Positions 39,501 through 50,987 of a stretch of 64,000 nt of DNA are shown in pieces (position 1 is the first letter of the stretch; each line of letters begins with the position of its first letter). The DNA lies in the NCBI RefSeq assembly GCF_949628215.1, contig NC_134311.1, positions 62,356,205 through 62,420,204 of the forward strand, given 5' to 3'. The notes below the pieces were generated by a model. The model made no database searches, was not told the DNA's origin, and worked only from the letters and a program-made list of their open reading frames with translations. The DNA comes from Phalacrocorax aristotelis (lineage: Eukaryota; Chordata; Aves; Suliformes; Phalacrocoracidae). Position numbers and translations under genes: made by a program.

Positions 39501-41754
39501 CACCACCAGTGCTGGTGGCAGGGGAAAGGCTACAGCCCTCATAGCCATTCACTTCTGGTCAACGCCCATCTCAAAGAGGCTTTGAGTGGCTGCAAGGTTT
39601 CCCATGTTTGACCATAAGCTGGGAGTAAATGCAGCATAACTCTAGAAATGTGCACATGCATGAGCAGAAAGTGCAAAAGAGCTTGAGAAACAAAGAAGAT
39701 GGAGGGCCATGCAGCTGTGGGTTCCCCACTGCCTGCATGCCAAGAAAGAGCAATGAGCAAGAAAAATACTTACCTGGGAAAACTTTGATTTTTACAGAAC
39801 AAGGAACACAACATAAGAAGAAAGAGGAATACACATTTTGACAGATATGTCCACATGGTTTAGAAAAGCAGGTTGTAAAGATGCAAGTACGGTCCCAGCT
39901 GCTCGTGAATTCACGAAAGACCCTTGCTAGCAGGCTGGCCTTGCTGGACAGATGATGTGACTCATGGTGGAGTCCTTCAGGAGGTTCAGATATCAAGACA
40001 CAAGTTTTCTCACACAGTGCTGCCAGAAGACCCCATTAGGCATGGCTAAACATAGATGAAAGAACAACAATAATGGTTTCTTGTTTGAAAAACAGAACCA
40101 ACTAATAACAGTGAATTCCTTTCAGCTTAAAGCTCTATTTTGGGGCTAAACATGCCAGGACAGAAGGAAAAGTACTACGTTAAGGTTCTTTTTCTGAATT
40201 AAATCAATATTTTTGAGGCAATAAAGAGCTAAATTATTACTTGTAGGGCCAGCACAATGCATGTATTCATAAAGCCTCCAGGAGAAAAGGAGTACAGAAG
40301 AAGACAATGTCTACAGCACTGCACTAGGAATTCATTAGGTAGCATGGTCAACACTCTATAAGGTTTGGCTTTCTCCACCCTACCTCCTCCTCCAACACTA
40401 TCCCAATCACTTTTGCATCCTCACCTCATTTTCACACTGGTGATGCCACTGGCACTTTGCAAAACAGTGATTACATTGTTTCAGCTACTCTGAACTGAAA
40501 ACCAAAAAAGCACATAACAAATAGTCATACTGACCAGAAGAACTGCATGGACCCAGAGGACGCCAGGGTCAAAATCTATTTAGTGTGAACATGGTTAGTT
40601 GGGGACCTGGTTTAGATCATTCTCTAGCTCTGCTTTATTCACAATATAGACATAGCCTGACAAGAGGCCAAGCCAAAGCAGACCAAAGTCAGTAACCAAA
40701 GCTACTGACACTGACTCCAGGCAAGTGTAGGGAAAAGGTTACATGAAAGTATTCATGCATGAAGAAGGATATTGGGTGAAAACTGGGAAGCATTATGACG
40801 GTGATGATTATAATGATGATGCAGTGAGGCAGTTCCAGACAAACAAATTACATGCCATTTTCTCAAATAATCTCTTTAGACTTGATCTATTATTGTTTGC
40901 AAAAGGTGAAAAAGAGGTAAGTGGCTGATTGGGAACTAAACCAATTTCTTTTATTTGTCCGTTTACTATGCTGTTTTCCAGCTGTAACAAATAGAATGTA
41001 AGAGTGTCTGCAAAAGTCACAGCCACTTTACATTTTATCTCTGATATGCTGTGTCTTTATCAGTAGAACCATGTAGATAAAGAACCTATATCAAATGGAA
41101 CATTAGCTAAAATATAACATCTGTTTTATGTCAAAGTTGGCTGATTTTGATCTCTCAGCTATAGCATCATGGCCAGCATTTTTAATAACTCACACTAGGG
41201 AGAATAAAGTCTGCATCTGAGGAAACAGGAGGGATATAATTAATCTGTTTCTAAACAAACTGTGAGTTAAAACAGTTCTTTAATCTAAAGAGGGTAGATC
41301 ATGAGCTGGAACGAAGCGCTTAAGTGCCAGCCTAGTTCAGTGAAGAGTGAATAGTGTATACATCATAATTTATTGTGACATTGCTGTTTTGTGATCTACA
41401 AGAAGACATTCACTGCATGGGAAGTACTTGAGAGAGACAGCTATTTTTGACCAATTGGAGCACTTGCTACAAATTCTTCACTTTCGAAAGTCTAACCCTT
41501 TTTTCTTTTTTTTAACTTTATTTATTTAGTCAGTTATTTCATTGTCCTTTTACAAACTTCAGCCTATTAACTAAAAGCAGATAGGCTATATTTCAGTACT
41601 GAAATCACTAAAGTATTTTAGAATACACATTGGAGCATGCATACCACCAGCCTGTATTTATAAATGCAAATCTAAAAGTTATTAACGCCTGGTTAAATCC
41701 AGAAGGTACTGTGACTGAGGACAATATCTTGAGACAAAGATAAAAGTAGCAGTT
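36508..41754. other. Interval without a recognised gene
   Basis: No exon or named repeat recognised. It holds the 19-bp tandem duplication at 39224-39261, alternating CA/TA-rich sequence near 37920-37980, and a small GAT-rich patch at 40800-40825. At 39766-39776 the - strand carries an 11-base perfect match to the U1-type 5' splice consensus, without other evidence of an exon. A T-rich tract at 41502-41518 reads as AAATAAATAAAG followed by an A-rich run on the - strand. Confidence 0.5.
39224..39261 (+). repeat. 19-bp perfect tandem duplication
   Basis: ACTAATTATATTCCATTGA occurs twice head to tail with no mismatch (39224-39242 and 39243-39261). The absence of differences suggests a recent event, possibly polymorphic. 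Confidence 0.95.
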
Positions 41755-43367
41755 TTATTGACTTGGTAGGCATTTCAGGATTTGCCCAACCATTTTTAGA
41801 TAAACTAAATATTCTCTTTCATTATGACTGTCATGAAATTCTTTCAAGGCAGTAAATGAGCAGCAGCTCATGATAATCACAAGAGGACAGTCAGAGAAAG
41901 ACATGCCAGCAAAATACAATAAACATTCTGTTAAAAGCTGCAGAATTGCATATATGTAATTCCAATGCTTTGCTACCAAAAACATTACAATAAGATAAAA
42001 AACATTACAACAATACAACACATGATATAAAGAAATAAAAAAAAAAAGAGGCAAGTAATCTTCTTATACTAAAAGAGAATCAAAATGTTTGGTAACTTGG
42101 TGGTATGTTAGTACAAGGCATTAGCTGTGTCAGTCACCAAGACCAATGATGAAATGAAGTATAACATCTAGACCAATGAGCTTTTCAGCATTGTGCAAAT
42201 AGAATGCATCATATCCCAATTGTCACACCAAGACATAGCAGGCACTTTAAAACCAAGTAGAAGCACATTTCAAGGGATATAATCATGAGGCATTCCAATC
42301 TACAAAAACCTTGGCGAAAAAAATCACAAAAAGAACTGAAGTCACCTTCAGACCTAATGAACTAAGGGCATGCTTTCAAATTAGTCTTACTGGCCTTCAG
42401 AGCTGACAGCTTCAGCATCCTTTTAGCAGGTTTCTATGTCTTCATGTTCTGAAGAACAAAACCACACATGAAATTGCTTTAGATCCAGCCAGTATGCTTT
42501 GGTCCGTAGGTGTTCCAAACATATTGAAAGCCAATTAACTTATCAAGCCAGTGAGCACTGAAGAATTTAGTCAGTAAACTTACATATATGGCTAGATTAA
42601 TCATCCCCAAAATCAGGGAAGGACAGAAAGCACAAATGAAGATGTACAGAACTTGGAGGGAAAACAGCAATATGAACATGTTATATGGACACATTGAGGT
42701 TCTCAGTGTATCTAGCAAAATCCATTTCAATAAAGGTTTGGATAAAGTAAATTGCTAGTATAATACTCAGAAGAATTAAGAAATATTTCTGCATGCTAAT
42801 GACAGTACATCACAACAAGCTTGCTAGCAGAGCAACCAGTAATGCAGAACCAAGCAATCTGGTCTTGGCAAGCCTTCAGCTGAGAAAAACGAATATTGTG
42901 TTTATTATAAATACTAAAAACATATGCCAAAAATGAGATAAAATTATGCAACTGAACAAACATAAGAAGATGCTCCCAGATATCTACTGGCATAAACCAA
43001 TGTTACCTCTGAGACGATGCATTTCACATGACAACAAATAGCCTGTTGACATTGTGGAAGTTCTCTTCAGATATTGAGATCCCTGAACCTAATAAATTCA
43101 TGACAAAGTGAAAAGGTGAAATATATATGGAAGTGTGAAAAGAAATACCTCCAGAGAGATAGGGTTATCTTGGCTTGGACTGTAAGCTAAATGTAAGGGA
43201 ACTTTTATCAAGCTATTCTGGAAATTCACAGACTTTCTAGGTGCTGCTTGTATTTCACATGTGACTTCAGTGATAACAGATAACACGCCTTGAAGTGTAT
43301 TAATCTTTCCACTAATCTTAACCCTGTTCAACTGACTTAACTTGATTGAAAGGCAAACCTGTGTCAC
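41755..43367 (-). other. Cluster of unidentified - strand open frames, hydrophobic
   Basis: Four consecutive - strand open frames occur in AT-rich DNA: 43098-43367 (89 aa), 42796-42993 (65 aa), 42479-42730 (83 aa) and 41755-42054 (99 aa). The 42479-42730 and 41755-42054 translations are very hydrophobic (for example NMFILLFSLQVLYIFICAF and VFYLIVMFLV). Across frames, 42680-42960 gives another long hydrophobic run, as if a multi-pass membrane protein had been frameshifted. The lowest frame ends at a TAA within CAATAAAAC, so an AATAAA signal overlaps its stop. I recognise no family. It could be a decayed retrocopy or duplicated gene with its 3' UTR, or chance, since T-rich DNA yields hydrophobic codons. 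No poly(A) tract follows directly, although one lies about 240 bp further on. Confidence 0.2.
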
Positions 43368-46300
43368 CCACCATCATGGATTTTTTTTGTCACAGAAACT
43401 GGAACAACAGCAAGAAAATTCTGGGAACTGGAACAACAAACAAACTTCTGTGTTTAAGAAAAACTCTGTAAATGGGAGGTCATTCTTCATTTCAGTGGAG
43501 CTGGATAATGTTGCTGTAATTTGACAGTATCTTTGAAATAATAAAAAAATTTGTTAATGACATCACACCAATGTCAGTTCTTAACAATGGGAATTCCCAC
43601 AGAGGTTCATAAGATCCATGGCTTAGTGCAAGAGTCTGTGGAGGCATCAAAACTAGCATTGGAGACCAGGGTACCCTGGAAGATCACAAGTGTTGACAGT
43701 TCAGAAGGACGAAATTTCATTTCACTTTGAAGCCATGGAAGACAAGCACATGAACTCTTTCCTGTTTCTCCATGTGTAATTCCATTTTATGAATTTCTCA
43801 TGTGTCCTACATGTTAAGGATGCCATTCATCTGACCTGCTTTTCACATTTGCTTTAGGATGAGATTAGTTGTGTGCTAGTAGCATGTATTTTTCCCTTGA
43901 CTCTAAAGGACTCTAGAGTCACTAGCTCAGAAACTGGTATATCCAGTGCAAATAAATAACCATAGCATAGTTTAGTCAGATGGATCCCATGCATGGAATT
44001 CTAAGTACAACATGCTTTATTTGCAAGCACATACTTATCCTGAAATAAAGAAGGTTACAAGCCATGCAATGCAATCACTTCTAGGATCTCAGCCCAACAC
44101 CAATGCCTGTTTCCTCTGCCTCAGGAAGGTACCCTGGTCAGGAAAGATAGTAAAAAGTAACTTGCCCAGCTACCTTCTCCAGGAAAGTAAAATGTCTTCT
44201 ATTGCAGTGGTGACTGGATGCTTTCTTGCATCATAATTAGTGATGGAACTCAGTCATCTATCCCAACAAGAATCTCAGTGAGAGAGTAAATTAGCTGAGC
44301 TCTGCATTTGTATGTCTGCACAGTGATATACACCATCAGCACCCAACAACAAGTAACCTTCATTAAATCCAACACGGTAATCTTAAAATGGCATGCCACA
44401 ATCATTTTTGAGGTCAGTAAAATAGAGACTTTGGAACAACACCACCTGACAATCCTTTCATGGCTTTCCTATTTCATATATGTGTACACTGATATTGTTT
44501 AAGAGTCTATTCTGTGCAGAATATTTTATTTGGGGCTACAATGTATGGAGAGAAAATATAATATTTTTTTCTCATAAATAATTTGTAAAATTATAAAAAA
44601 TAACAAACCTTGTGTTCTAAACAGACTTACCCTGAGCAGATCTTTAAACTTATTATTTTAATGTTTCTTGATACTAAAGTATTACCCCGGCTATGTAAGA
44701 TACTCTACCATTTCACAAAACATCTCATGTACTGGGAATCATAAAACCAGACAATGCCTGCTTTCTGGTGGAACTGAAGTTCTCATGCCAAATTTCTTCT
44801 GAACACATTTCTTAAACTTGTTTGAGCTGTCTCCAGCAATCAGATACCTGGATGAGCTAGCAAGGGATCAGACAATATGCACTGAAAATTTAGCAGATGC
44901 CCTGTAAACTTGTCACACTCTCCTACCCTGTGCCCCTTTTTTTTCTCATTGCTATTTAGTAATGTGATTTGTTTGGCAGGATTGCTACCCTTTTATTGAT
45001 GTGCACAGAAGGCAGTCACAACTGCTTGCGGACAGCCTGTTCCTTTTCAGACTGCTATTAGGTCCAGAGGTTAAGGGCATATTTCACCCATCCACTTCTG
45101 TGTGCCAAACCCAGGATGCTTAGGGTTAGCCCAATTTTTCATTTGGGGTAAAGTGGTGTCAGTGATGCTATGCTGGTTTGCAGCATCTGAGGATCTGCCC
45201 TGCTTTGCTGCCACTGTTTGGTCAGAAGGAATGATAAATGTACATCCCCTTGAAATAAAATCAATCTGGCAACCTTCACAAGTCACTAAACCAGGTCCAT
45301 CAGGAGGACCAGATTGACATCTCACCATATATTAGTTCCAGCCATGGATCTATGTTTGCCCTACAGGGACTAGCAGTGGGAGAGCCTGATTTAATAGAAC
45401 ATTTTAATTACAACATAAGTTCGGTCCACTAAGCTGATCTTTCTTTCTGTGACTGCTTCAGAAAGCAGCTGGGCTATGACTTCAGTCTCCTTCTGTGAGC
45501 CATAGTAATGTCAGGCACATCCTCAGCAGCTATTGGAAAAGACACACCCAGCCAGGAAGAGCCTTCAGGTAGGTATTGGAAGATGTTTTGAGAGGGCTGA
45601 TGCAGATGAGGTCTTTTTATTAAAACCAATGTAGACATGGGGTTGTTTCATAAATGTATCTTTGGCAGTCTTTCAGGAATGGTGGTTCACAATGCCTTCA
45701 ATATCTGCAGTCATGGAAAGAGGAGGGGAAAACCTCCATGAAAACTCTTTCAGTTTTGGAAGAGCCATGGTAGCCAGATAACGTATCTGTGCTGAGACGC
45801 GAGTGCTCAGTCCCACCTAGTTCAGCACACAAGAGAAATGACTCAGTGAATGGAGTTACGGCTGCCCCGTGGCTTGCACGGTGCTCGCACTCACTGTGCT
45901 GCAACTGGTGTTTTGGTGAAGCACCAAGCAAATACCACATCCCTGCATCCGTCTGGAGCTGGACAGTGAGTCTCGCTTCCTCCCCCTATCTGCTCCACTA
46001 AACAAACCGCAAAAGATGTGTATAAAAGCAGTGGCAGAGATAATAAGAACTGAAGGAGTTGTAGCAGGTGTTGAGCATTAGAGTACCATCTGGGGCTGTC
46101 TAATTCCAGCCAAAACAGTCTCCTCCACAACTGCTCAGAAGGGTGGGATGGCATAGTTACTCAAGGTCAGGCAAGCAGGAAGGAAAGCAGAAGCTCTGGC
46201 TTAAGCCTGCAGTCTGTTGCAGGAGCCAGCAAGATCGTAGCTATGCTATTAATTACTACGCAGCATTAATTCAAGTGCCAGCTCACATTCTTTCTCTAAT

Positions 46301-49300
46301 TACTTTTGCTGATGTTGCATGACATCTTGAAATCGCCTTTGACTCTGACTGTGTGAGCCAGATTCCAGAAACGACCACATAAGCAAACACAGAAAAAGTA
46401 TTGCCTCTCCCTATCTGAGGTTAAAGTAAGCTCAGACAGAACCTGAAAAAACCTGAGGCCACCAGCACATGCTGAAACTCCAGAACCTCTCAAAGCCTAC
46501 AGCACGAGGTGAGGCAGGTTGTAATCAACCTTTTGAAAAGCTTACAAGAAATGCATGCAACTCAGCCCAGGCTTAGCATCTGCAATTTTGTTTGTCAAGC
46601 GTCCACTGAGTCTGGCATTATTCTCTACCAGCTGCAACTTCTGAGGAAATTTAGGAATTCTCCACTATAAAATATGGCAACTGCCAAATGTTTCTCAAGC
46701 AATGATGAACGGAAATGCATACATTTTGTGGCTGGCTATGCTGTGACAGATCGCCTAGGAAGAACATTTGTAAATCCCATGACTATATGAATGCATTTGA
46801 TTGAGCCACTCTTTTACTAGAAAAGTAAGAACAAATCAACAAATAATTGTATGACATCTCACATGTTCAAACTAAAATATACTGAAGATGTAAATCAGAC
46901 TTAAAAAAACTGGGAGGTGATGAGGATCACTCTTTTCTGAGTTATTTTTAGCAATGCGGTTGTGTAGTTTTTATTAGGTAAATAAATGTGTGCAGACAGT
47001 GAAATGCTAACCAACCACTTTGCAGTGTTAGCTCACGAAGTTGAAAATAAAGTATTACAACCCCAAATGAATTACCCAGATAAAGATGAGAATGGTTAGC
47101 CTGTTTCAGAAAGTAACTTATGACTCATGACATTGAGTGATACAGCATAGGATTTATCAAGAACAGAGGATGGGTGCCATGACCCTCAGTGAACGCCATG
47201 CTTGGCAACATTGCTGGTCATTCATACTGTTTCCTCAGGGGTCCAGAGCTGATATTTCAGAAAGTAAGATATGCATTACCTATGTGCCATGAGTGAGACT
47301 TTAAAAAACAAATTGTATAACTGCCTCTTAAATAAATGTGCAACTCATACTGATATCAGTAGGAGAGAGCGCTCCAAATTCAGAGGGCAAAAACTGCGTC
47401 TAGGTTTCCCTGCTTTCTATTTCATATTGGGCAGATGGTTCTGAAGAGCTGAAGCTAACAAATAGGAAGCAGTAGACACGGACTTGGGTGGACTTTGGGC
47501 TTACCTGGCTGGCTGAATACAGGCTGAATGCTTTGGAAGACTCCACCCTGTCACTGTATCATCTCCTTCCACTGTAAATAAACAGCCTGGAAGTTTTCTT
47601 TTTTTTGACTGGCTGATATTATATTTAATCATCAGTTCTTCTTTGTCCTCCCTCAAATGATTTTACAGAATCAATTGGTTTTAGGTGAAACAAATATACT
47701 CTTCTTTAATTACGTTCTCTTCATACATGCTAGGTTTAATTTAAAAAAATAAAAGAATCAATGTAAAAAGTGTAAGGAAAATTTGTGTGTAGTTTCCTGC
47801 AATACATATTACCTTTGGTATTTCTAATTGCCGTGCTTGCAACACTGAAGGGGAAATATTGCTGTAATATTACAAACACAAAAGCTACAAGGCTATTACA
47901 TATTCTTATTCTCATGTGTGTTTTATATTCAGGCCAGCAGACAATTACGCTGGTCATGGGGTAGCCAGAGGCCATGTCTTTCACTGTAAGCCCTTGGTGT
48001 TAATTCTTTTGACAGTAGAAAAAGGTGCTATCTTGTAACTGTGGAAAGGATAAAACTCCTGTGCTACAAAATATTTTTCCATACATTCTGAAACTATACC
48101 ATGCTTTACAAGAGCCATGTGCAGGTTTGTTTGGAGGCTTTGGATTCAGTTACCAGTATCACAAAGCCAATACCTTGTTATTTCTAAAAATTATGATTTT
48201 TGTTATGGTAATATATAGGAGCCAACTGCAAATGGAGCACTAACTTCTATAGAGATGTGGGCTCCTAGGCAGCCCCTGCTTTTTAAAGCATAGTCTGTCA
48301 ATTCAGCACAATAACTTCTCAGCTCCTCTTGCATCATGTCTTAGAATTTTGGAAGAGTTCCCTGTGACTGATTACATATACTTCTTTAAACTAGATCCAA
48401 ATGTCAGTGCCTAGGCTTAAAAATATTGGCCCCTCTACAAAAGTATGCTTTATCACAGATTACAGACATTAGAAAATAAATTACGGAAAAGACCTATGAT
48501 ATCATCTTGTCTCTCCCCATGAGCATAGGTTTGTTCTCTACAGTATATGTCAGGCAGCTTTGTTCTTTCTAGTTTAAATGACTCTCAGACTTTCATCAGA
48601 CTCTTTTACAGTCTAATTTATCTTACTACCATGTCATCTATCCAGATATTCAGCCTGCATTTTACTATGCTGTGTTTCATCCCACAATTTTGAATTGTTG
48701 TCCTTCCTTCTAAGCAAAGAATGAGGATCTCTTTGTGTTCTGTGTTCTTGGGAAGTGCAAAAAATTCTGGCCTTAAGCAGACAGAAAGTATAAGTGGGTC
48801 TCAAGTGCATCAAGTTGAAACTCTCAAACAATTATGGTACCCTGCAGAATGTGAACATCTCCAGCTCAAAACTATTCAGAGCAAGAAGTCAGTTACCTAT
48901 TTCCTACAGTTTCTTTAAAATTAGCTTTCTCATTGTAATATTCTGTTTGGGATTTTTTACTGTACTCTGTGCACATCATCTCTTCAGGTTCAGTACATAC
49001 ATTTGAATATAATTTGAATAGCAATTGAATGGACATGATTACATGAAAGTATGTCTGTTGTGGTTTTTTTCTATTAGTGCCTTTTTAATCAACTGGCTTA
49101 AAAAGCACTTCCGTGTTAACACTCATGTTTCCACTCTCATATACCCCACAGCATCCTACCCCTGACATTGGTCCCACACAGTCACTTGTCCTCCAAAGCA
49201 TTCTGCTTCATGCACCCACATGCCCTTCAGAAAAGGTCTAGAGGACAGGCCACCCTAATTAACATGGAGTGTTATCTAACTAATCTCATTAGACACCATA

Positions 49301-50725
49301 ATCCTGATTAAAATGTTGAGGTGACCAACGTTTAATGGGGTGAGTATTAACATCAATTCAAAGAAAACCTACATTTGTAATTATCTTCAAATAATAAAAT
49401 ACTGCTTTTTACTTCTGAAGGATTTTCACAAATAGCATTACCTAAAAAGAAACAGGAGACTTCACAAAAGTTTTTAGGCAACTGCACCATCCTATACACC
49501 TTCAGTAGCATTTTAAATAAGCATATTATGCATTAGAGAGACATCTATTGTTCATATGTATTAGGTTGGCCACTATATATGTGTGTGCAAATGTGTATGG
49601 GGAGAGGGCTGTATACATATGTTTATATACACTGTGTTTATATATGCTGTGTTTATGAGTTGCTTAACACCCAAGAGAGAGAAATATTGACTGGAATACC
49701 ACATTAGTTGCATCTTTTGTGCAACTAGAAGAATCAAAGCTTGAGGAGTGCTGTCTTCTATTAAAAAAAAAAATTATATACCCTATCCCATTCACCTCTT
49801 TCTACTTTGGCTCCTTGTGAATATACACTTCATTCTATACAGTGTGCGGCCCAGTGACTCCTGCAGGTATATTTGCTCCACCTCTGATAGCAGCTCTGTC
49901 AAATATTGTCTTCCCCGCTCAAAGCAAAACATTGCAGCAGATTGCACAGAAATGGCCTTACTGTAATCTAGAGTTTCAGACTTTGTTAAGCAATTTTAAG
50001 TATGCTAAGCTTTCTAGCCTCTTTACAGTCTAAGAAAGAACTTTATCTTCTCTCCTCTCTTGAATACCCCCTTACCAGAAGAAAAACAAACATGCTCTAA
50101 GATACTTCAGAAGCCTTTATGGCATCATGAGAGATATTAATGGCAGGTATTTTGTACTATAACCTCTGGATGCTATTTTTCGTTTGTTTTAGTAATTACT
50201 GGACTAAATTCATCACTGCCAGAGCTCCATTGATTCAGCAGCAGACTCTTCTAGCTAAATTGCTTAAGTTTAAGTTGCTGCTGTACCTGCACTGGCTCAG
50301 CTCTACATTGATAATGTGGTCCTGAGAAAATGTTCATGTAAATATCTGTATCCCATTCCCTCTGCTACACAGTATTTATTATAGGAAGGTCTTTTCATAA
50401 TTTCCTTCAGTTTACCTCATTTCATGGTTCTTAGCTGTAAAAATCTGACAGAGAAAATACATTTATTTCTACTGGAAGACATCACCATTTTGCTGTTCTT
50501 CACTGTTGCAGACATCCACCAAACTCAAGACATCTGCACTATCCGCTGGCTTAAGCAACATCCATGTAAAAGGAGCCAGACCCACAGCCTCAGAGGAATG
50601 TAGGTCCCTGAGCACCATTGATAGAGATCTATAAAATAAGGAATAGTGGACAGAAAAACAATCACTGTCTGAAAGTACAAGATTACCAGGCACAAGAAAT
50701 TTAACCATGTAATTTATGACGATAC
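43368..50725. other. Interval without a recognised gene
   Basis: No exon, RNA gene or repeat family recognised. It includes the 12-bp palindrome GACTCTAGAGTC at 43909-43920 and TG/TA-rich sequence at 49570-49660 with repeated TGTTTATATA-like words. Open frames are short and lack motifs. Confidence 0.55.
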
Positions 50726-50731
50726 AGAAGC
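50726..50731. repeat. 6-bp target-site duplication (left)
   Basis: AGAAGC directly before the LTR, repeated at 50982-50987 directly after it. Six bases is the duplication length of alpharetrovirus and other class II (ERVK-like) integrases. Confidence 0.88.
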
Positions 50732-50981
50732 TGTTGCTGTACGCTTCTACGGGAGAACTTATCTTGGGCCGCATATCTCCGGGACACAGGGCTCTACCGA
50801 CCCTGGGGACAGTGATGCACAGACATCAATATGATGGATACAAAATGTCTGTTTATTTGGCTGCGTCACACGCTTATATAGCTCTTGCGCTTCCTGTTCC
50901 TGCCACTCCTATGGGGAGGAGTCTATCTTTCCGTCACATCCCGTGATCTTCCAGTCGCCGATCCCTGTCTATTCCCCTACA
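50732..50981 (-). mobile_element. Solo LTR, alpharetrovirus-like (class II) ERV
   Basis: This 250-bp unit lies between perfect 6-bp duplications. On the - strand it begins TGTAGGGG and ends CAACA, so the ends form the usual TGTWG...CWACA inverted repeat. Reading on the - strand, a short U3 leads to TATATAAG (50880-50873), and only about 15 bases later comes AATAAAC (50857-50852). An R/U5 of about 120 bp follows, rich in CpG. The close TATA-AATAAA spacing and small size match the layout of avian leukosis-type LTRs. No viral coding sequence or primer-binding site flanks it, so the provirus was lost by recombination. CpG sites are well preserved, suggesting a fairly young insertion. The family name is inference; the LTR ends and duplication are seen directly. 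Confidence 0.87.
50852..50880 (-). promoter_or_regulatory. LTR TATA box and poly(A) signal
   Basis: On the - strand, TATATAAG (50880-50873) is followed by AATAAA (50857-50852). Having the poly(A) signal next to the TATA box, upstream of or at the start of R, is characteristic of alpharetroviral LTRs. Transcription would run leftward. Confidence 0.7.
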
Positions 50982-50987
50982 AGAAGC
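50982..50987. repeat. 6-bp target-site duplication (right)
   Basis: AGAAGC, identical to 50726-50731. Confidence 0.88.

Noticed and set aside
39766..39776. Perfect U1-type 5' splice consensus on the - strand (CAG/GTAAGTAT)
   Set aside because: A single good donor is expected about this often by chance in 64 kb; there is no matching acceptor, coding exon or open frame with a recognisable product.
40800..40940. C/D-box-like words (GTGATGA ... CTGA), possible snoRNA
   Set aside because: No terminal stem, no plausible second pair of boxes and wrong spacing.
41502..41518. Poly(A)-like tract after AATAAA on the - strand, a possible retrocopy tail
   Set aside because: The tract is interrupted and lies about 240 bp beyond the last open frame, and no parent gene could be named. 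Kept only as a possibility in the finding on 41755-43367.
49561..49572. TTAGGTTGGC resembling a mariner terminal repeat (also near 63534)
   Set aside because: Only about 10 bases match, there is no opposite inverted end and no TA duplication, and the flanks do not match known mariner ends.
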